NCBI GenBank assembly: GCA_903875215.1
Contig: CAIQVH010000016.1
Location: 528,613 to 592,612 of the forward strand
Direction: 5' to 3'
From: an uncultured Anaerolineae bacterium
GTDB taxonomy: Bacteria; Chloroflexota; Anaerolineae; Anaerolineales; Villigracilaceae
DNA: 64,000 nucleotides
Position numbers and translations under genes: made by a program. Positions within the stretch are counted from its first letter, which is position 1. Each line of letters starts with the position of its first letter. This document shows positions 8,435 to 17,581 of the stretch, in pieces. The notes beneath the pieces are model-generated. The model worked only from the letters and a program-made list of their open reading frames with translations. It was not told the DNA's origin and did no database searches.

Positions 8435-9628
8435 ATGGAATTTTGGGTAGATCCGATCAAGGTAATTTTTGAATGGTTGATGCTGACGTTGACCGGCTGG
8501 GGCCTTTCTGGCGAGCTGGCTGTTGTCATTGTTGACCTGTTGGGCATCATTGCGCTGATCATGGGCGCGATGCTGCTGGATATCATGCTGGTGTGGGTGG
8601 AACGCAAGGTGGTTGCCCGCTTTCAGGGACGTCTCGGTCCGAACCGGGTTGGCCCGTGGGGGCTGTTTCAGCCGTTCCCCGATATCATCAAGCTGATTAT
8701 TAAGGAAGATACTACGCCGGTGGGCGCCGACAAGCTGGTTTTCAACCTGGCGCCGATCCTTTCTCTGGCGTCGGTTATTTTCCTGTGGGCGGTGTTGCCA
8801 CTGGCCTCCACAATCGTCGGCGTGGATTTGAACGTTGGCCTGCTGTATTTGGTGGCGGCCGGCGCGATCGGGACGCTGTCCATCATCATGGCGGGGTGGT
8901 CGTCGAACAACAAATATGCTTTGTTGGGCGCGTATCGCATGGTGGCAAATATGGTTTCATATGAAATCCCTATGGTGGTGGCGCTGCTCATTCCGACGGT
9001 ACTTTCGGGGACGATGAGCCTGAAGGGTATCACCCTGGCGCAGAGCAACGTCTGGTTTGTGGTGCTTTCACCGCTGGGCGCGCTGTTGTTCCTGATTGCC
9101 GCGATTGCAGAATTAGGGCGCTCGCCGTTTGATTTGAATGAAGGTGAAAGTGAGATCGTTTCCGGTTTTCATATCGAATATTCGGGGATGAAGTTCGGTC
9201 TGTTTTATGCGGGCGAGCTGTTGCACGCCTTCACCTTCGGCGCTTTTATCGGCGTGATGTTCTTTGGCGGCTGGCAATGGCCGCTGCCGTGGGGCGAGAA
9301 ATATGCCCTGGTGGGGATTTTCAATGTGCTGGCGAAGGGCATGTTCTTCTATTGGGTGATTATGTGGATTAAGTACACTGTACCGCGCATCCGCATTGAT
9401 CACATGCTGGCCTTCAACTGGAAATTCCTCACGCCATTGGCGTTTGTCTTACTGATGGTGACGGCAATTGTCCATGCCTTGTTCATGAACATGGCACCCT
9501 GGCTGTATACGCTGGCCATGTTCCTGGCGAATGTGCTGGTAGGCTGGGTCACTCTTGAAATCCTGCGCAGCAATGCTCGCAAGCAGCGCGTGGCCGTGGA
9601 AGCGCCTCAACCTGTGGCGCAACATTAA
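8435..9628 (+). CDS. nuoH: NADH-quinone oxidoreductase subunit H
   Basis: A 397-residue membrane subunit that forms the quinone-binding chamber and couples the peripheral arm to the proton-pumping arm. Conserved motifs are WVERKVVARFQGRLGPNRVG (about residues 50-70), LIIKEDTTP (near 85) and the acidic loop SPFDLNEGESEIVSGFHIEY (near 230), which carries the essential glutamates. The ATG has GAGGAG upstream. It heads a close-packed run H-J-K-L-M-M-N with gaps of 0-18 bases. Confidence 0.94.
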   Translation: MEFWVDPIKVIFEWLMLTLTGWGLSGELAVVIVDLLGIIALIMGAMLLDIMLVWVERKVVARFQGRLGPNRVGPWGLFQPFPDIIKLIIKEDTTPVGADKLVFNLAPILSLASVIFLWAVLPLASTIVGVDLNVGLLYLVAAGAIGTLSIIMAGWSSNNKYALLGAYRMVANMVSYEIPMVVALLIPTVLSGTMSLKGITLAQSNVWFVVLSPLGALLFLIAAIAELGRSPFDLNEGESEIVSGFHIEYSGMKFGLFYAGELLHAFTFGAFIGVMFFGGWQWPLPWGEKYALVGIFNVLAKGMFFYWVIMWIKYTVPRIRIDHMLAFNWKFLTPLAFVLLMVTAIVHALFMNMAPWLYTLAMFLANVLVGWVTLEILRSNARKQRVAVEAPQPVAQH

Positions 9629-9646
9629 TCGGACAGGGAGCAACGT

Positions 9647-10153
9647 ATGGATGCTTCACAAGTCATTTTTATCCTGAGCGCAGCGCTCATCCTGGTTTCA
9701 GCCTTGCTGGTGGTGACGGTGCGCAACCTGATCCACGCGGCACTGTGGCTGATTGCCACCCTTTTTGGCGTGGCAATTCTTTATGTCCTGCTCGAGGCCG
9801 GGTTTTTGGCGGTGGTGCAGGTGGTCGTCTACATCGGCGCAATTGCGATTATGTTCATCTTCGCCGTGATGTTGACCCGCCGTGATCTGTTGGATAAAGT
9901 CCCTCAGACGAATGAAAACTGGCCGGTGGCGCTGGGCGTCAGCGCGCTGGCATTGGTGGGGATCGCCTTTATTGTGCGCGGTTTTGTATTCTCGCTGGAT
10001 CGAATCGCCGCGCCCCTGCCGGAGAACTCGCTCCAGATGCTGGGTGACGCGCTGATATCTCCAGCCGCTTATGTGCTGCCGTTTGAAGTGGCTTCGGTCT
10101 TGCTGCTGGCGGCCATGATCGGCGCGGTCTACGTCGCGATGAACAAGAAATAG
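9647..10153 (+). CDS. nuoJ: NADH-quinone oxidoreductase subunit J
   Basis: A 168-residue protein with five hydrophobic helices. The third helix carries the conserved VVQVVVYIGAIAIMFIFAVM stretch containing the pi-bulge tyrosine/glycine region typical of NuoJ. ATG follows AGGGAG. It is part of the uninterrupted membrane-arm operon and sits 11 bases before nuoK. Confidence 0.93.
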   Translation: MDASQVIFILSAALILVSALLVVTVRNLIHAALWLIATLFGVAILYVLLEAGFLAVVQVVVYIGAIAIMFIFAVMLTRRDLLDKVPQTNENWPVALGVSALALVGIAFIVRGFVFSLDRIAAPLPENSLQMLGDALISPAAYVLPFEVASVLLLAAMIGAVYVAMNKK

Positions 10154-10164
10154 GAGGCCGCAGA

Positions 10165-10473
10165 ATGATTCCGCTTTCCTGGTATCTTTATCTTTCAGCC
10201 ATGCTGTTCGCAATCGGCTTGTATGGCGTTTTGGCGCGCAAGAATGCCATCGCTATCCTGCTGGGCGTCGAATTGATGCTGAACGCTGTCAATATCAACC
10301 TGGTGGCTTTTTGGCGTTATGGCGATCTCGCCCAGATGGCCGGCCAGGTGTTTGCGATCATCGTTTTTGCGGTGGCTGCTTCAGAAGTGGCCGTGGGTCT
10401 CTCCCTGGTCATCTCTGTTTACCGCCGCCGCAACACGGTTGTCGCCAACGAACTCGATTTGATGAAGTGGTAG
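10165..10473 (+). CDS. nuoK: NADH-quinone oxidoreductase subunit K
   Basis: A 102-residue three-helix membrane protein related to MrpC. The conserved membrane glutamates of the proton path are visible in LLGVELMLNAVNINLV (helix 2) and in the A-A-S-E-V-A-V-G-L segment of helix 3. ATG follows AGGAGG. The typical length and position between nuoJ and nuoL make the assignment safe. Confidence 0.94.
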   Translation: MIPLSWYLYLSAMLFAIGLYGVLARKNAIAILLGVELMLNAVNINLVAFWRYGDLAQMAGQVFAIIVFAVAASEVAVGLSLVISVYRRRNTVVANELDLMKW

Positions 10474-10483
10474 GAGACACTTT

Positions 10484-12664
10484 ATGGCGACTGAAACCAT
10501 TATCTGGCTTCTCCCCCTGCCACCCCTGCTGGCATTTTTCCTGATCGTGCTGTTCACCAACAAGTACAAGGCACTCAGCCATAGTGTGGCGGTGGGCGCG
10601 GCAGGACTTTCCTGGCTGGGCAGCATGGTTGTATTTTTCCGGGCGCTTTCCACCCCGGAATTTGGCAAGGAAATATTTGCTTCGTCCATTCCCTGGCTTC
10701 CGACAGGCGCCACGTTCCTTTCCATTGGCGTGCAGATCGATCCGCTTTCAGCGGTGACGATCTTCTTCGTGGGATGGACGGTTTTGATGATTTTCCTGTA
10801 CAGCGTGGGCTATCACAACTATGGCCAGCCGGCGGGCGATCACGATCATCCTGGCCTGCCGCCGCATGGCGCCACCGTGACCGACGGACACGGTCACAAG
10901 CACACCGTCCTCTCGATTGAACCGATGTATAGCCGTTTCTTTGCCTTCATCGGCCTGTTTGCCTTTGGCATGTACACCCTGGTTGTCTCGGACAACCTGC
11001 TGACGTTGTTCGTCGGTTGGGAAATCATGGGTCTCTGCTCGTACTTGCTGATTGGCTTCTGGTATGGCAAACCCTCGGCCCGCAATGCAGCTGTCAAAGC
11101 TTTTATGACCACCCGCGTCGGCGATGTCTTTATGCTGCTCGGTTTGGCGATGCTCTATTCGGCCACGGGTACGCTCAACTATCGCGCCATCTTCTATAAC
11201 GAAGAAATCCTGCACGTCCTGGCGACGACGGCCACCCCGATCTTTGGCCTTTCTGCTGCCGGGTTGATCGGCCTGCTGCTCTTTATCGGCACGGTCGGTA
11301 AATCGGCGCAGTGGCCGCTGCACATCTGGCTGCCGGACGCGATGGAAGGCCCGACCCCCGTCAGCGCCATGATCCATGCGGCGACGATGGTTTCAGCGGG
11401 TGTCTATATGGTCATCCGCATCTTCCCGCTCTTCACCGCCGACTGGACCGGTCACGGCCTGACGACGACGATGAGCATCATCGCCTTCATCGGCACCTTC
11501 ACCGCCATCTTCGCAGCGACCATCGCCGTAGCCCAGAACGACATCAAAAAGGTGCTGGCCTATTCAACCATCTCGCAGCTCGGCTTCATGATCGCCGCGC
11601 TGGGGATGGGCGCGTATGTCGCGGCGGCTTTCCACCTCGTCACCCACGCCTTCTTCAAGGCACTGCTCTTCCTCGGTTCCGGTTCGGTCATCCACGGCAT
11701 GGAGCACGGTGTTATGCACACTGGCGACCATCACGTCGACCCGCAGGATATGTGGAACATGGGCGGCTTGAAAGACAAGATGCCGGTCACCTTCTGGACT
11801 TTCCTGATCGGCGGATTCGCCCTCTCCGGCTTCCCGCTCGTCACGGCTGGGTTTTGGTCGAAGGATGAAATCCTGGCTGACGCCTTTGGGCATGGCCATT
11901 GGGCTATTCTCGCCACTCTCTCAATCGCCGCGCTGATGACGGCCTTCTACACCATGCGCCAGATCACGCTGACTTTCTTTGGACAGCCGCGCACCAAGGA
12001 AGCGGAACATGCGCACGAAACACCCTGGACGATGACGCTGCCGCTGGTGGTGCTCTCGGTTTTTGCTGTCGGCTTCGGCTGGGTCGGGATCCCGGAACAC
12101 TTCCCGGCGTTGGGTGGTTTGCTTCCGAACTGGTTCCACGAATTTGTTGGCGGTACGTTGCTCGAGCGGCCCGAAACCCTCCAGTTCAGTTTTATCCCGC
12201 TGACGATTTCACTGGTGGTGGCCCTGGGCGGTCTGCTGCTCGGTTGGCTGGTCTACAAAGATGTCAAGGCTGGTGATTCGGATCCGCTCCAGAAACCGCT
12301 TGGCCCGCTTTACCCGGTGCTGAAAAACAAGTGGTATTTCGACGAATTCTATGCCTTCTTCGTCATCAAACCTGCCACATGGATCGCGGAAGTCTTCACC
12401 CCGGCCATGGATCGCGGCGCGATTGACGGAATTTTGCACTCGGTGGCGCGCCTGGCCCTGTTCATTGGGCACGTCTTCCGCAATTACTTCGACAAACCGA
12501 TCATCAATGAATTGATCGGCGACAAACTGGGTGCCTACTGGACCTTCCAGCCCGCCGGGCGCGCGCTGAGCAAGGTGCAGACCGGGCGCATCCAGACCTA
12601 CCTGATTGGCGCAGTTGCCGTCCTGATTGCCATCGGCGCCGCGCTCTATCTGTTCGCCTTCTAA
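10484..12664 (+). CDS. nuoL: NADH-quinone oxidoreductase subunit L, with His-rich loop
   Basis: A 726-residue antiporter-like subunit at the distal end of the membrane arm. Core motifs include FVGWEIMGLCSYLLIGFWYG (about residues 170-190), the lysine-containing IGTVGKSAQWPLHIWLPDAM (near 270) and the helix 7/8 histidines. The C-terminal ~120 residues contain the long lateral helix and final anchor. At about residues 108-138 there is a hydrophilic loop with seven to eight histidines (GDHDHPGLPPHG, then DGHGHKH), unusual for NuoL and possibly metal-binding. It is longer than the common 610-650 residues for this reason. Confidence 0.93.
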   Translation: MATETIIWLLPLPPLLAFFLIVLFTNKYKALSHSVAVGAAGLSWLGSMVVFFRALSTPEFGKEIFASSIPWLPTGATFLSIGVQIDPLSAVTIFFVGWTVLMIFLYSVGYHNYGQPAGDHDHPGLPPHGATVTDGHGHKHTVLSIEPMYSRFFAFIGLFAFGMYTLVVSDNLLTLFVGWEIMGLCSYLLIGFWYGKPSARNAAVKAFMTTRVGDVFMLLGLAMLYSATGTLNYRAIFYNEEILHVLATTATPIFGLSAAGLIGLLLFIGTVGKSAQWPLHIWLPDAMEGPTPVSAMIHAATMVSAGVYMVIRIFPLFTADWTGHGLTTTMSIIAFIGTFTAIFAATIAVAQNDIKKVLAYSTISQLGFMIAALGMGAYVAAAFHLVTHAFFKALLFLGSGSVIHGMEHGVMHTGDHHVDPQDMWNMGGLKDKMPVTFWTFLIGGFALSGFPLVTAGFWSKDEILADAFGHGHWAILATLSIAALMTAFYTMRQITLTFFGQPRTKEAEHAHETPWTMTLPLVVLSVFAVGFGWVGIPEHFPALGGLLPNWFHEFVGGTLLERPETLQFSFIPLTISLVVALGGLLLGWLVYKDVKAGDSDPLQKPLGPLYPVLKNKWYFDEFYAFFVIKPATWIAEVFTPAMDRGAIDGILHSVARLALFIGHVFRNYFDKPIINELIGDKLGAYWTFQPAGRALSKVQTGRIQTYLIGAVAVLIAIGAALYLFAF

Positions 12665-12677
12665 AGGGGAGTGGACA

Positions 12678-14237
12678 ATGGACTTCATTAGCACTCACCT
12701 GCTTACGACAATCTTGTTCTTCCCGGTCGTTGCCGCGCTGATCATCTGGTTCCTGCCCGCCGACCAGTCGAAAGCCATCCGCTGGACAGCGCTGCTTGCC
12801 AGCCTTGTCCCGCTTGGCCTGACCATCTGGCTGTGGACGATGTTTGACGCTGGCAAGGCCGGCTACCAGTTCGAGGAGCAATACACCTGGTACGCAGCCA
12901 TCTATTCCACCTTCCATGTTGGTATTGATGGCCTGTCGCTTTCCATGGTACTGCTCACCACCCTTTTGACGCCTATCGCGCTGCTGGCCTCCTTCGGCAT
13001 CACCGATAAGGTCAAAGCCTACATGATGCTGTTCCTGTTCCTGGAATCGGGCATGCTGGGCGTTTTCCTGGCGATGGACCTGTTGATTTTCTTCGTCTTC
13101 TGGGAAATCGGCCTCGTCCCGATGTACTTCCTCATCAACCAGTGGGGCAGCCCCAAGGGCGAGCGCGAACTGTGGGGCGGCATGAAAGTCTCCGCCCGCA
13201 ACTACGCATCGCTCAAATTCATGGTCTACACCATGGCCGGGTCGCTTGGCCTGCTGCTGGCGATTCAGATGCTGGGGGTACTCTTCCAGAATTACGACTT
13301 ACAGTACATCACAGCTCACTGGTCGACCTACACCCAGGACATTGCCGGACTGCCTGCGAGCACCGTTAAAACGGTCGCCTTCTGGGCCTTTACAGTGGCC
13401 TTCGCGCTGAAAGTGCCGGTCTGGCCCTTCCACACCTGGCTTCCCGACGCGCATACCGAAGCCCCCACCGCCGGTTCGATGATCCTGGCCGGCGTCCTGC
13501 TCAAGCTCGGCGCCTACGGCTTCCTGCGGCTGGTATTGCCCTTCTACCCGGCTGAAGCCCAGCAATATGCCGGCTGGCTGGCCTTCCTGGCGACGATGGC
13601 GATTGTCTTTGGGGCCTTTGCCTCCTATGGTCAGACCGACTTCAAACGACTGGTGGCCTACTCCTCCGTTAACCACATGGGCTTCGTCCTGCTCGGCATT
13701 GCCGCCGCTGCCAAAGCGATGGGCACCCCGGATGCAACGATTGCCCTGAATGGCGCAGTGCTGCAAATGTTCAATCACGGTCTCTCGGCGGCGGGGATGT
13801 TCTTCCTGGTCGGCGTCATCTACGAACGGACGCACACCCGCAACCTGGAAGAGTTTGGCGGCCTGTTCCCACTGGTGCCCGTTTACGGCGGCATCCTGAT
13901 CTTCACCAGCATGGCCTCGCTCGGTTTACCCGGCCTGAACGGCTTCATCTCCGAGTTCCTGGTTGTGCGGGGTTCCTTCCCCATTCTGACCGTCTACACC
14001 GCCATCAGCATGCTGGGTCTGCTGTTCACTGGCGCGTACATTCTCAAAGGGATCCGCAAGGTCTTGCACGGCCCGCTGAATGAACACTGGGCTCATGGCG
14101 AGCACAAGTTGACCGAAATCAACACCCGCGAGATCCTGGTCATGGCTCCGCTCATGATCCTGATCCTCATCCTTGGCATCTGGCCGATGTGGCTGCTGGA
14201 CGTGATTAACAAAGCCATGGTCATGCTGTTCTCGTAG
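12678..14237 (+). CDS. nuoM: NADH-quinone oxidoreductase subunit M (first copy)
   Basis: A 519-residue antiporter-like proton-pumping subunit. The proton-path residues are in FFVFWEIGLVPMYFLINQWG (glutamate of helix 5) and ALKVPVWPFHTWLPDAHTEA (lysine of helix 7). The ATG at 12678 is preceded by AAGGGGAG; an in-frame ATG at 12627 lies inside nuoL and is rejected. A second nuoM-like gene follows 14 bases downstream, so the complex probably has an extra antiporter module. Confidence 0.92.
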   Translation: MDFISTHLLTTILFFPVVAALIIWFLPADQSKAIRWTALLASLVPLGLTIWLWTMFDAGKAGYQFEEQYTWYAAIYSTFHVGIDGLSLSMVLLTTLLTPIALLASFGITDKVKAYMMLFLFLESGMLGVFLAMDLLIFFVFWEIGLVPMYFLINQWGSPKGERELWGGMKVSARNYASLKFMVYTMAGSLGLLLAIQMLGVLFQNYDLQYITAHWSTYTQDIAGLPASTVKTVAFWAFTVAFALKVPVWPFHTWLPDAHTEAPTAGSMILAGVLLKLGAYGFLRLVLPFYPAEAQQYAGWLAFLATMAIVFGAFASYGQTDFKRLVAYSSVNHMGFVLLGIAAAAKAMGTPDATIALNGAVLQMFNHGLSAAGMFFLVGVIYERTHTRNLEEFGGLFPLVPVYGGILIFTSMASLGLPGLNGFISEFLVVRGSFPILTVYTAISMLGLLFTGAYILKGIRKVLHGPLNEHWAHGEHKLTEINTREILVMAPLMILILILGIWPMWLLDVINKAMVMLFS

Positions 14238-14251
14238 AGCGAGGTGCAACA

Positions 14252-15739
14252 ATGCAATTTCCGATCCTGAGCTTAATCGTTTTCGCCCCGCTGGTCGTCG
14301 CGGTCATCATGCTGGCCATGAAACCAACCGCCAAGAACGAAATCCGCGTCACGGCGCTGGCGGCGGCTGTTTTTGACCTGGCCCTCTCCGGCTGGATGTA
14401 CTACCAGGTCTATATCCACCCTTCGCTGGAATACCAGTTCATCGAAAAATATGACTGGCTCCCGGCCTTGGGCATCTCGCTTCATTTCGGCGTGGATGGC
14501 ATGAGCGCCCCGCTCGTTCTGCTGACCGGCATCGTCATGTTCACCGGCGTGCTGATCTCCTGGGGCATCGACGATCGCCCGCGCGAATTCTTCGCCTTCC
14601 TGTTCCTGCTGGCTGGTGGCGTTTTTGGCGTCTTCGTCTCGCTTGACCTGTTCATGCTGTTCTTCTTTTACGAAATCGCCGTCTTCCCGATGTACCTTCT
14701 CATCGCCATTTGGGGCTGGAAGGTCACCCGCGAATACGCCGCCATGAAGCTGACGCTCTACCTGTTCATCGGCTCGGTCTTCTCGCTGATCGGCGCGCTG
14801 GCCATGTACTTTGTCAACGGCCAGATGACGGGCGTCTACACCTTCGATATGCTGTTGCTCGAAAAAGCAGGGTTCTCGGCCGCTTTCCAGGGCTTATGGT
14901 TCCTGCCCACTTTCATGGGCTTTGCCATCCTGGGCGGTATCTTCCCCTTCCACAACTGGTCACCCGATGGCCACGTCGCCGCACCGACTGCTGTTTCAAT
15001 GTTCCATGCCGGTGTATTGATGAAGCTCGGCGCCTTCGCCGCTCTCCGGGTTGGGATCATGCTCCTGCCCGAGGGCGCGAAGCAGTGGGGCTGGCTGATC
15101 TTCAGCCTGGCGATGGTCAACGTCGTTTACGGCGCTTTCATCGCTATGATTCAGACCGATATGAAGTATGTCATTGGTTTCTCCTCGGTCTCGCACATGG
15201 GCCTCGTGGCCCTCGGTTTTTCCACTCTGACTCGCGAAGGGATGCTTGGCGCTGGCGTGCAGATGTTCTCGCACGGCATCATGACGGCCCTCTTCTTCGC
15301 CTCTGTCGGCATGGTTTACGACCGCGCCCACACCCGCCAGATCCCCGAATTGGGCGGCATGGTCAAGCCGTTGCCCTGGGTGGCAATTGCCTTCATCATC
15401 GGCAGCCTGGTCTCGATGGGCATGCCCGGTTTCTCCGGCTTTATCGCTGAATTCCCGATCTTTATGGGCGTCTGGCAGATCAAAGGCTGGGCTGCCATTC
15501 TGGCCTCCATCTCGATCGTCATCACTGCGGCCTATGTGTTGCTCGTCGTCCGCCGCGCCTTCTTTGGCGAACTTCCCCAACAGTTTGAGCACCACATCAG
15601 CCCGATCACCGCACTCGACAAGATCGCCATCATTACCCTTTGCACTCTGATGGTAGTCATCGGGGTTGCCCCGTGGGTGATGACCCCCATGGTTTCGACG
15701 GGCGTGGAGAATATCCTCCGCATCCTGGGAGGTGCATAA
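14252..15739 (+). CDS. nuoM: NADH-quinone oxidoreductase subunit M (second copy)
   Basis: A 495-residue NuoM paralog. The same signatures are present: MLFFFYEIAVFPMYLLIAIWG with the helix 5 glutamate and a GIFPFHNWSPDGHVAAPTAV helix 7/8 region. Here the usual helix 7 lysine-proline (K-x-P) before PFH is replaced by the sequence GGIFPFH. The lysine that in other NuoM proteins precedes the 'P-x-x-P-F-H' turn is therefore not visible. The protein is clearly diverged from the first copy and not a recent duplicate. Its stop directly abuts the nuoN start. Confidence 0.9.
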   Translation: MQFPILSLIVFAPLVVAVIMLAMKPTAKNEIRVTALAAAVFDLALSGWMYYQVYIHPSLEYQFIEKYDWLPALGISLHFGVDGMSAPLVLLTGIVMFTGVLISWGIDDRPREFFAFLFLLAGGVFGVFVSLDLFMLFFFYEIAVFPMYLLIAIWGWKVTREYAAMKLTLYLFIGSVFSLIGALAMYFVNGQMTGVYTFDMLLLEKAGFSAAFQGLWFLPTFMGFAILGGIFPFHNWSPDGHVAAPTAVSMFHAGVLMKLGAFAALRVGIMLLPEGAKQWGWLIFSLAMVNVVYGAFIAMIQTDMKYVIGFSSVSHMGLVALGFSTLTREGMLGAGVQMFSHGIMTALFFASVGMVYDRAHTRQIPELGGMVKPLPWVAIAFIIGSLVSMGMPGFSGFIAEFPIFMGVWQIKGWAAILASISIVITAAYVLLVVRRAFFGELPQQFEHHISPITALDKIAIITLCTLMVVIGVAPWVMTPMVSTGVENILRILGGA

Positions 15740-17179
15740 ATGAGCCTCAATTTCCTGGCAATATTGCCTGAAATTCTCATCCTGATTGTTGCGATTCTCA
15801 TCCTGATCCTCGACCCGTTCTGGAAGGATGAAAGCCGCCGCACAAACCTGGGCTGGCTCACTGCCGGCGGCCTCGCCGCAGCCCTGATTCTCAGCCTGCT
15901 GATTGGCCGCCCATCCGACCCCACATTTGCCTGGGGCGGCATGGTGCGCTTTGACTGGCTGGCCTTTGCCTTCAAAATGGCCTTCCTGTTCGCCTCGGCC
16001 ATTACCGCCCTGTTCTTTATGGATGCGGAACGCCTCGGCAATCGGGCTGAAGCCTACCTGCTGCTGCTCGCCGCCACCATTGGCATGAACCTGATGGCCG
16101 CCGCCAGCGACCTGGTCATGCTCTACCTCGCCATTGAGACCACCTCCATCCCGATGTACGTCCTGGCCGGTTTCATGCTTGACGATAACAAATCGACCGA
16201 AGCGGGCTTCAAATACATGCTCTTTGGCGCAGCCACCTCGGCGATCTTCCTCTACGGTCTCTCGCTGGTTTACGGCTTCTCGGGTACCACGCATCTCGAG
16301 ACCATGCGCAGCTACTTCACCACGCTCAACCCTATCTCGGTGGGCGTGCTGTTCCTACTGATCGTCGGCCTCGGCTTCAAGGTTTCCCTCGTCCCGTTTC
16401 ACTTCTGGGCTCCCGATACCTACGAAGGCGCCCCGACCTCCGTCGCCGGGCTGCTCTCCACGGCATCCAAAGCGGCAGGCATGGCGGTACTCATCCGCCT
16501 GTTCATCACCGCATTCCCGCAGGTGCATGGCAACTGGCAGCTGATCCTTGCCATCCTGGCCGCCCTCTCGATGACCCTTGGCAACCTCGTTGCCCTGACA
16601 CAGAAAAACCTGAAACGACTGCTGGCTTACAGCTCCATTGCCCATGCCGGGTACGCGCTGGTAGGTGTCGTCGCCGCCAATCAACTTGGCCTGGAAGGCA
16701 TCGTCTACTACCTCATCGCCTACATCCTGACCAACCTGGCCGCCTTCGGCGTCATCGCGGCCTTCGGGCGCGTCACCGGCACCGATGAAATTCGGGCTTT
16801 CGATGGTATGAGCCGCCGCGCCCCCTCTCTGGCGTTGGTCATGCTGGTCGCCTTCCTCTCCCTGGCCGGCATGCCGCCCTTCGGCGGTTTTATCGCCAAG
16901 GTGCTGGTCTTCGCCGCCGCAATCCAGGCAGGCTGGATCTGGCTGGTGGTGGTCGGCGTGATCAACTCAGTTGTCGGTGTCTACTACTACCTGACGGTGA
17001 TGAAATACGTCTATCTCTACCGGTTGGAAGGCGAAAACGAGGAAGCTCTCCCCATCCCGGTCACACGGCCCCAGCTGATTGCGCTGGTCGTGCTGACGGT
17101 GGGCATCGTCCTGGCAGGCACCGTGTTCGGGCCCTGGTTCAGCCTCTCCACGAAAGCCGCGCTGAGCCTGTTCTTCTAG
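15740..17179 (+). CDS. nuoN: NADH-quinone oxidoreductase subunit N
   Basis: A 479-residue antiporter-like subunit next to NuoK in the complex. Motifs: MLYLAIETTSIPMYVLAGFM (helix 5 glutamate), GFKVSLVPFHFWAPDTYEGA (helix 7 lysine and following histidine) and KNLKRLLAYSSIAHAGYALV (helix 10/11 region). The ATG follows the stop of the second nuoM without a gap (TAAATG), with GGGAGG upstream. It ends the membrane-arm operon; a strong hairpin follows. Confidence 0.94.
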   Translation: MSLNFLAILPEILILIVAILILILDPFWKDESRRTNLGWLTAGGLAAALILSLLIGRPSDPTFAWGGMVRFDWLAFAFKMAFLFASAITALFFMDAERLGNRAEAYLLLLAATIGMNLMAAASDLVMLYLAIETTSIPMYVLAGFMLDDNKSTEAGFKYMLFGAATSAIFLYGLSLVYGFSGTTHLETMRSYFTTLNPISVGVLFLLIVGLGFKVSLVPFHFWAPDTYEGAPTSVAGLLSTASKAAGMAVLIRLFITAFPQVHGNWQLILAILAALSMTLGNLVALTQKNLKRLLAYSSIAHAGYALVGVVAANQLGLEGIVYYLIAYILTNLAAFGVIAAFGRVTGTDEIRAFDGMSRRAPSLALVMLVAFLSLAGMPPFGGFIAKVLVFAAAIQAGWIWLVVVGVINSVVGVYYYLTVMKYVYLYRLEGENEEALPIPVTRPQLIALVVLTVGIVLAGTVFGPWFSLSTKAALSLFF

Positions 17180-17188
17180 TGACTCGCA

Positions 17189-17226
17189 CCCTCCCTGAAC
17201 ATCCTCCCAAGGATGTCCAGGGAGGG
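17189..17226 (+). terminator. hairpin after nuoN
   Basis: CCCTCCCTG-A-ACATCCT pairs with AGGATGT-C-CAGGGAGGG around a CCCA loop. There is no T-run after it, so it may be a 3' end stabiliser or a factor-dependent end rather than a classical intrinsic terminator. Confidence 0.6.
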
Positions 17227-17264
17227 ACTGGCACCTTCACTTTACTGACAAAAACCCCTTGTGA

Positions 17265-17270
17265 TATAAT
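17265..17270 (+). promoter_or_regulatory. -10 element before the atp operon
   Basis: TATAAT ends 8 bases before the ATG at 17279; TTTACT at 17241-17246 could be a weak -35 with an 18-base spacer. The transcript would be leaderless or nearly so. Confidence 0.6.
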
Positions 17271-17278
17271 CCACAGCC

Positions 17279-17581
17279 ATGAGTAACCCCGAAAACACAA
17301 ACAAAGACCGCCAGCAATATACCTTCAATTTGGCGCTTGCGGCGGTGGCCAGTCAGGTAGGTTGCCTGACTCTGGTGATAATCTTTGGCGCACTCATCGC
17401 CGGGCTGTGGCTGGATCGGGTTTTTGAAACCAAGCCTCTCTTTACCATCTTGTTCATGGTTGGGAGCATGCCGGTCACACTGTACGTCATGTACAAAGTA
17501 GTCACCACTGCCACCAGCCGAATGAAACCTGTCCTTGCAAAAAAACCTGACGATAATCTTGAAGGAGGAAGCGAATCGTGA
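17279..17581 (+). CDS. AtpZ/AtpI-family protein of the ATP synthase operon
   Basis: A 100-residue protein with two hydrophobic segments (about residues 22-45 and 53-73) and polar ends. It matches small AtpI/AtpZ-type proteins that precede atpB and assist c-ring assembly or cation supply. It starts right after a TATAAT box. The stop overlaps the GTG start of atpB (GTGA), showing coupling. The segment GLWLDRVFETKPLFTILFM is typical of this family. Confidence 0.8.
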   Translation: MSNPENTNKDRQQYTFNLALAAVASQVGCLTLVIIFGALIAGLWLDRVFETKPLFTILFMVGSMPVTLYVMYKVVTTATSRMKPVLAKKPDDNLEGGSES

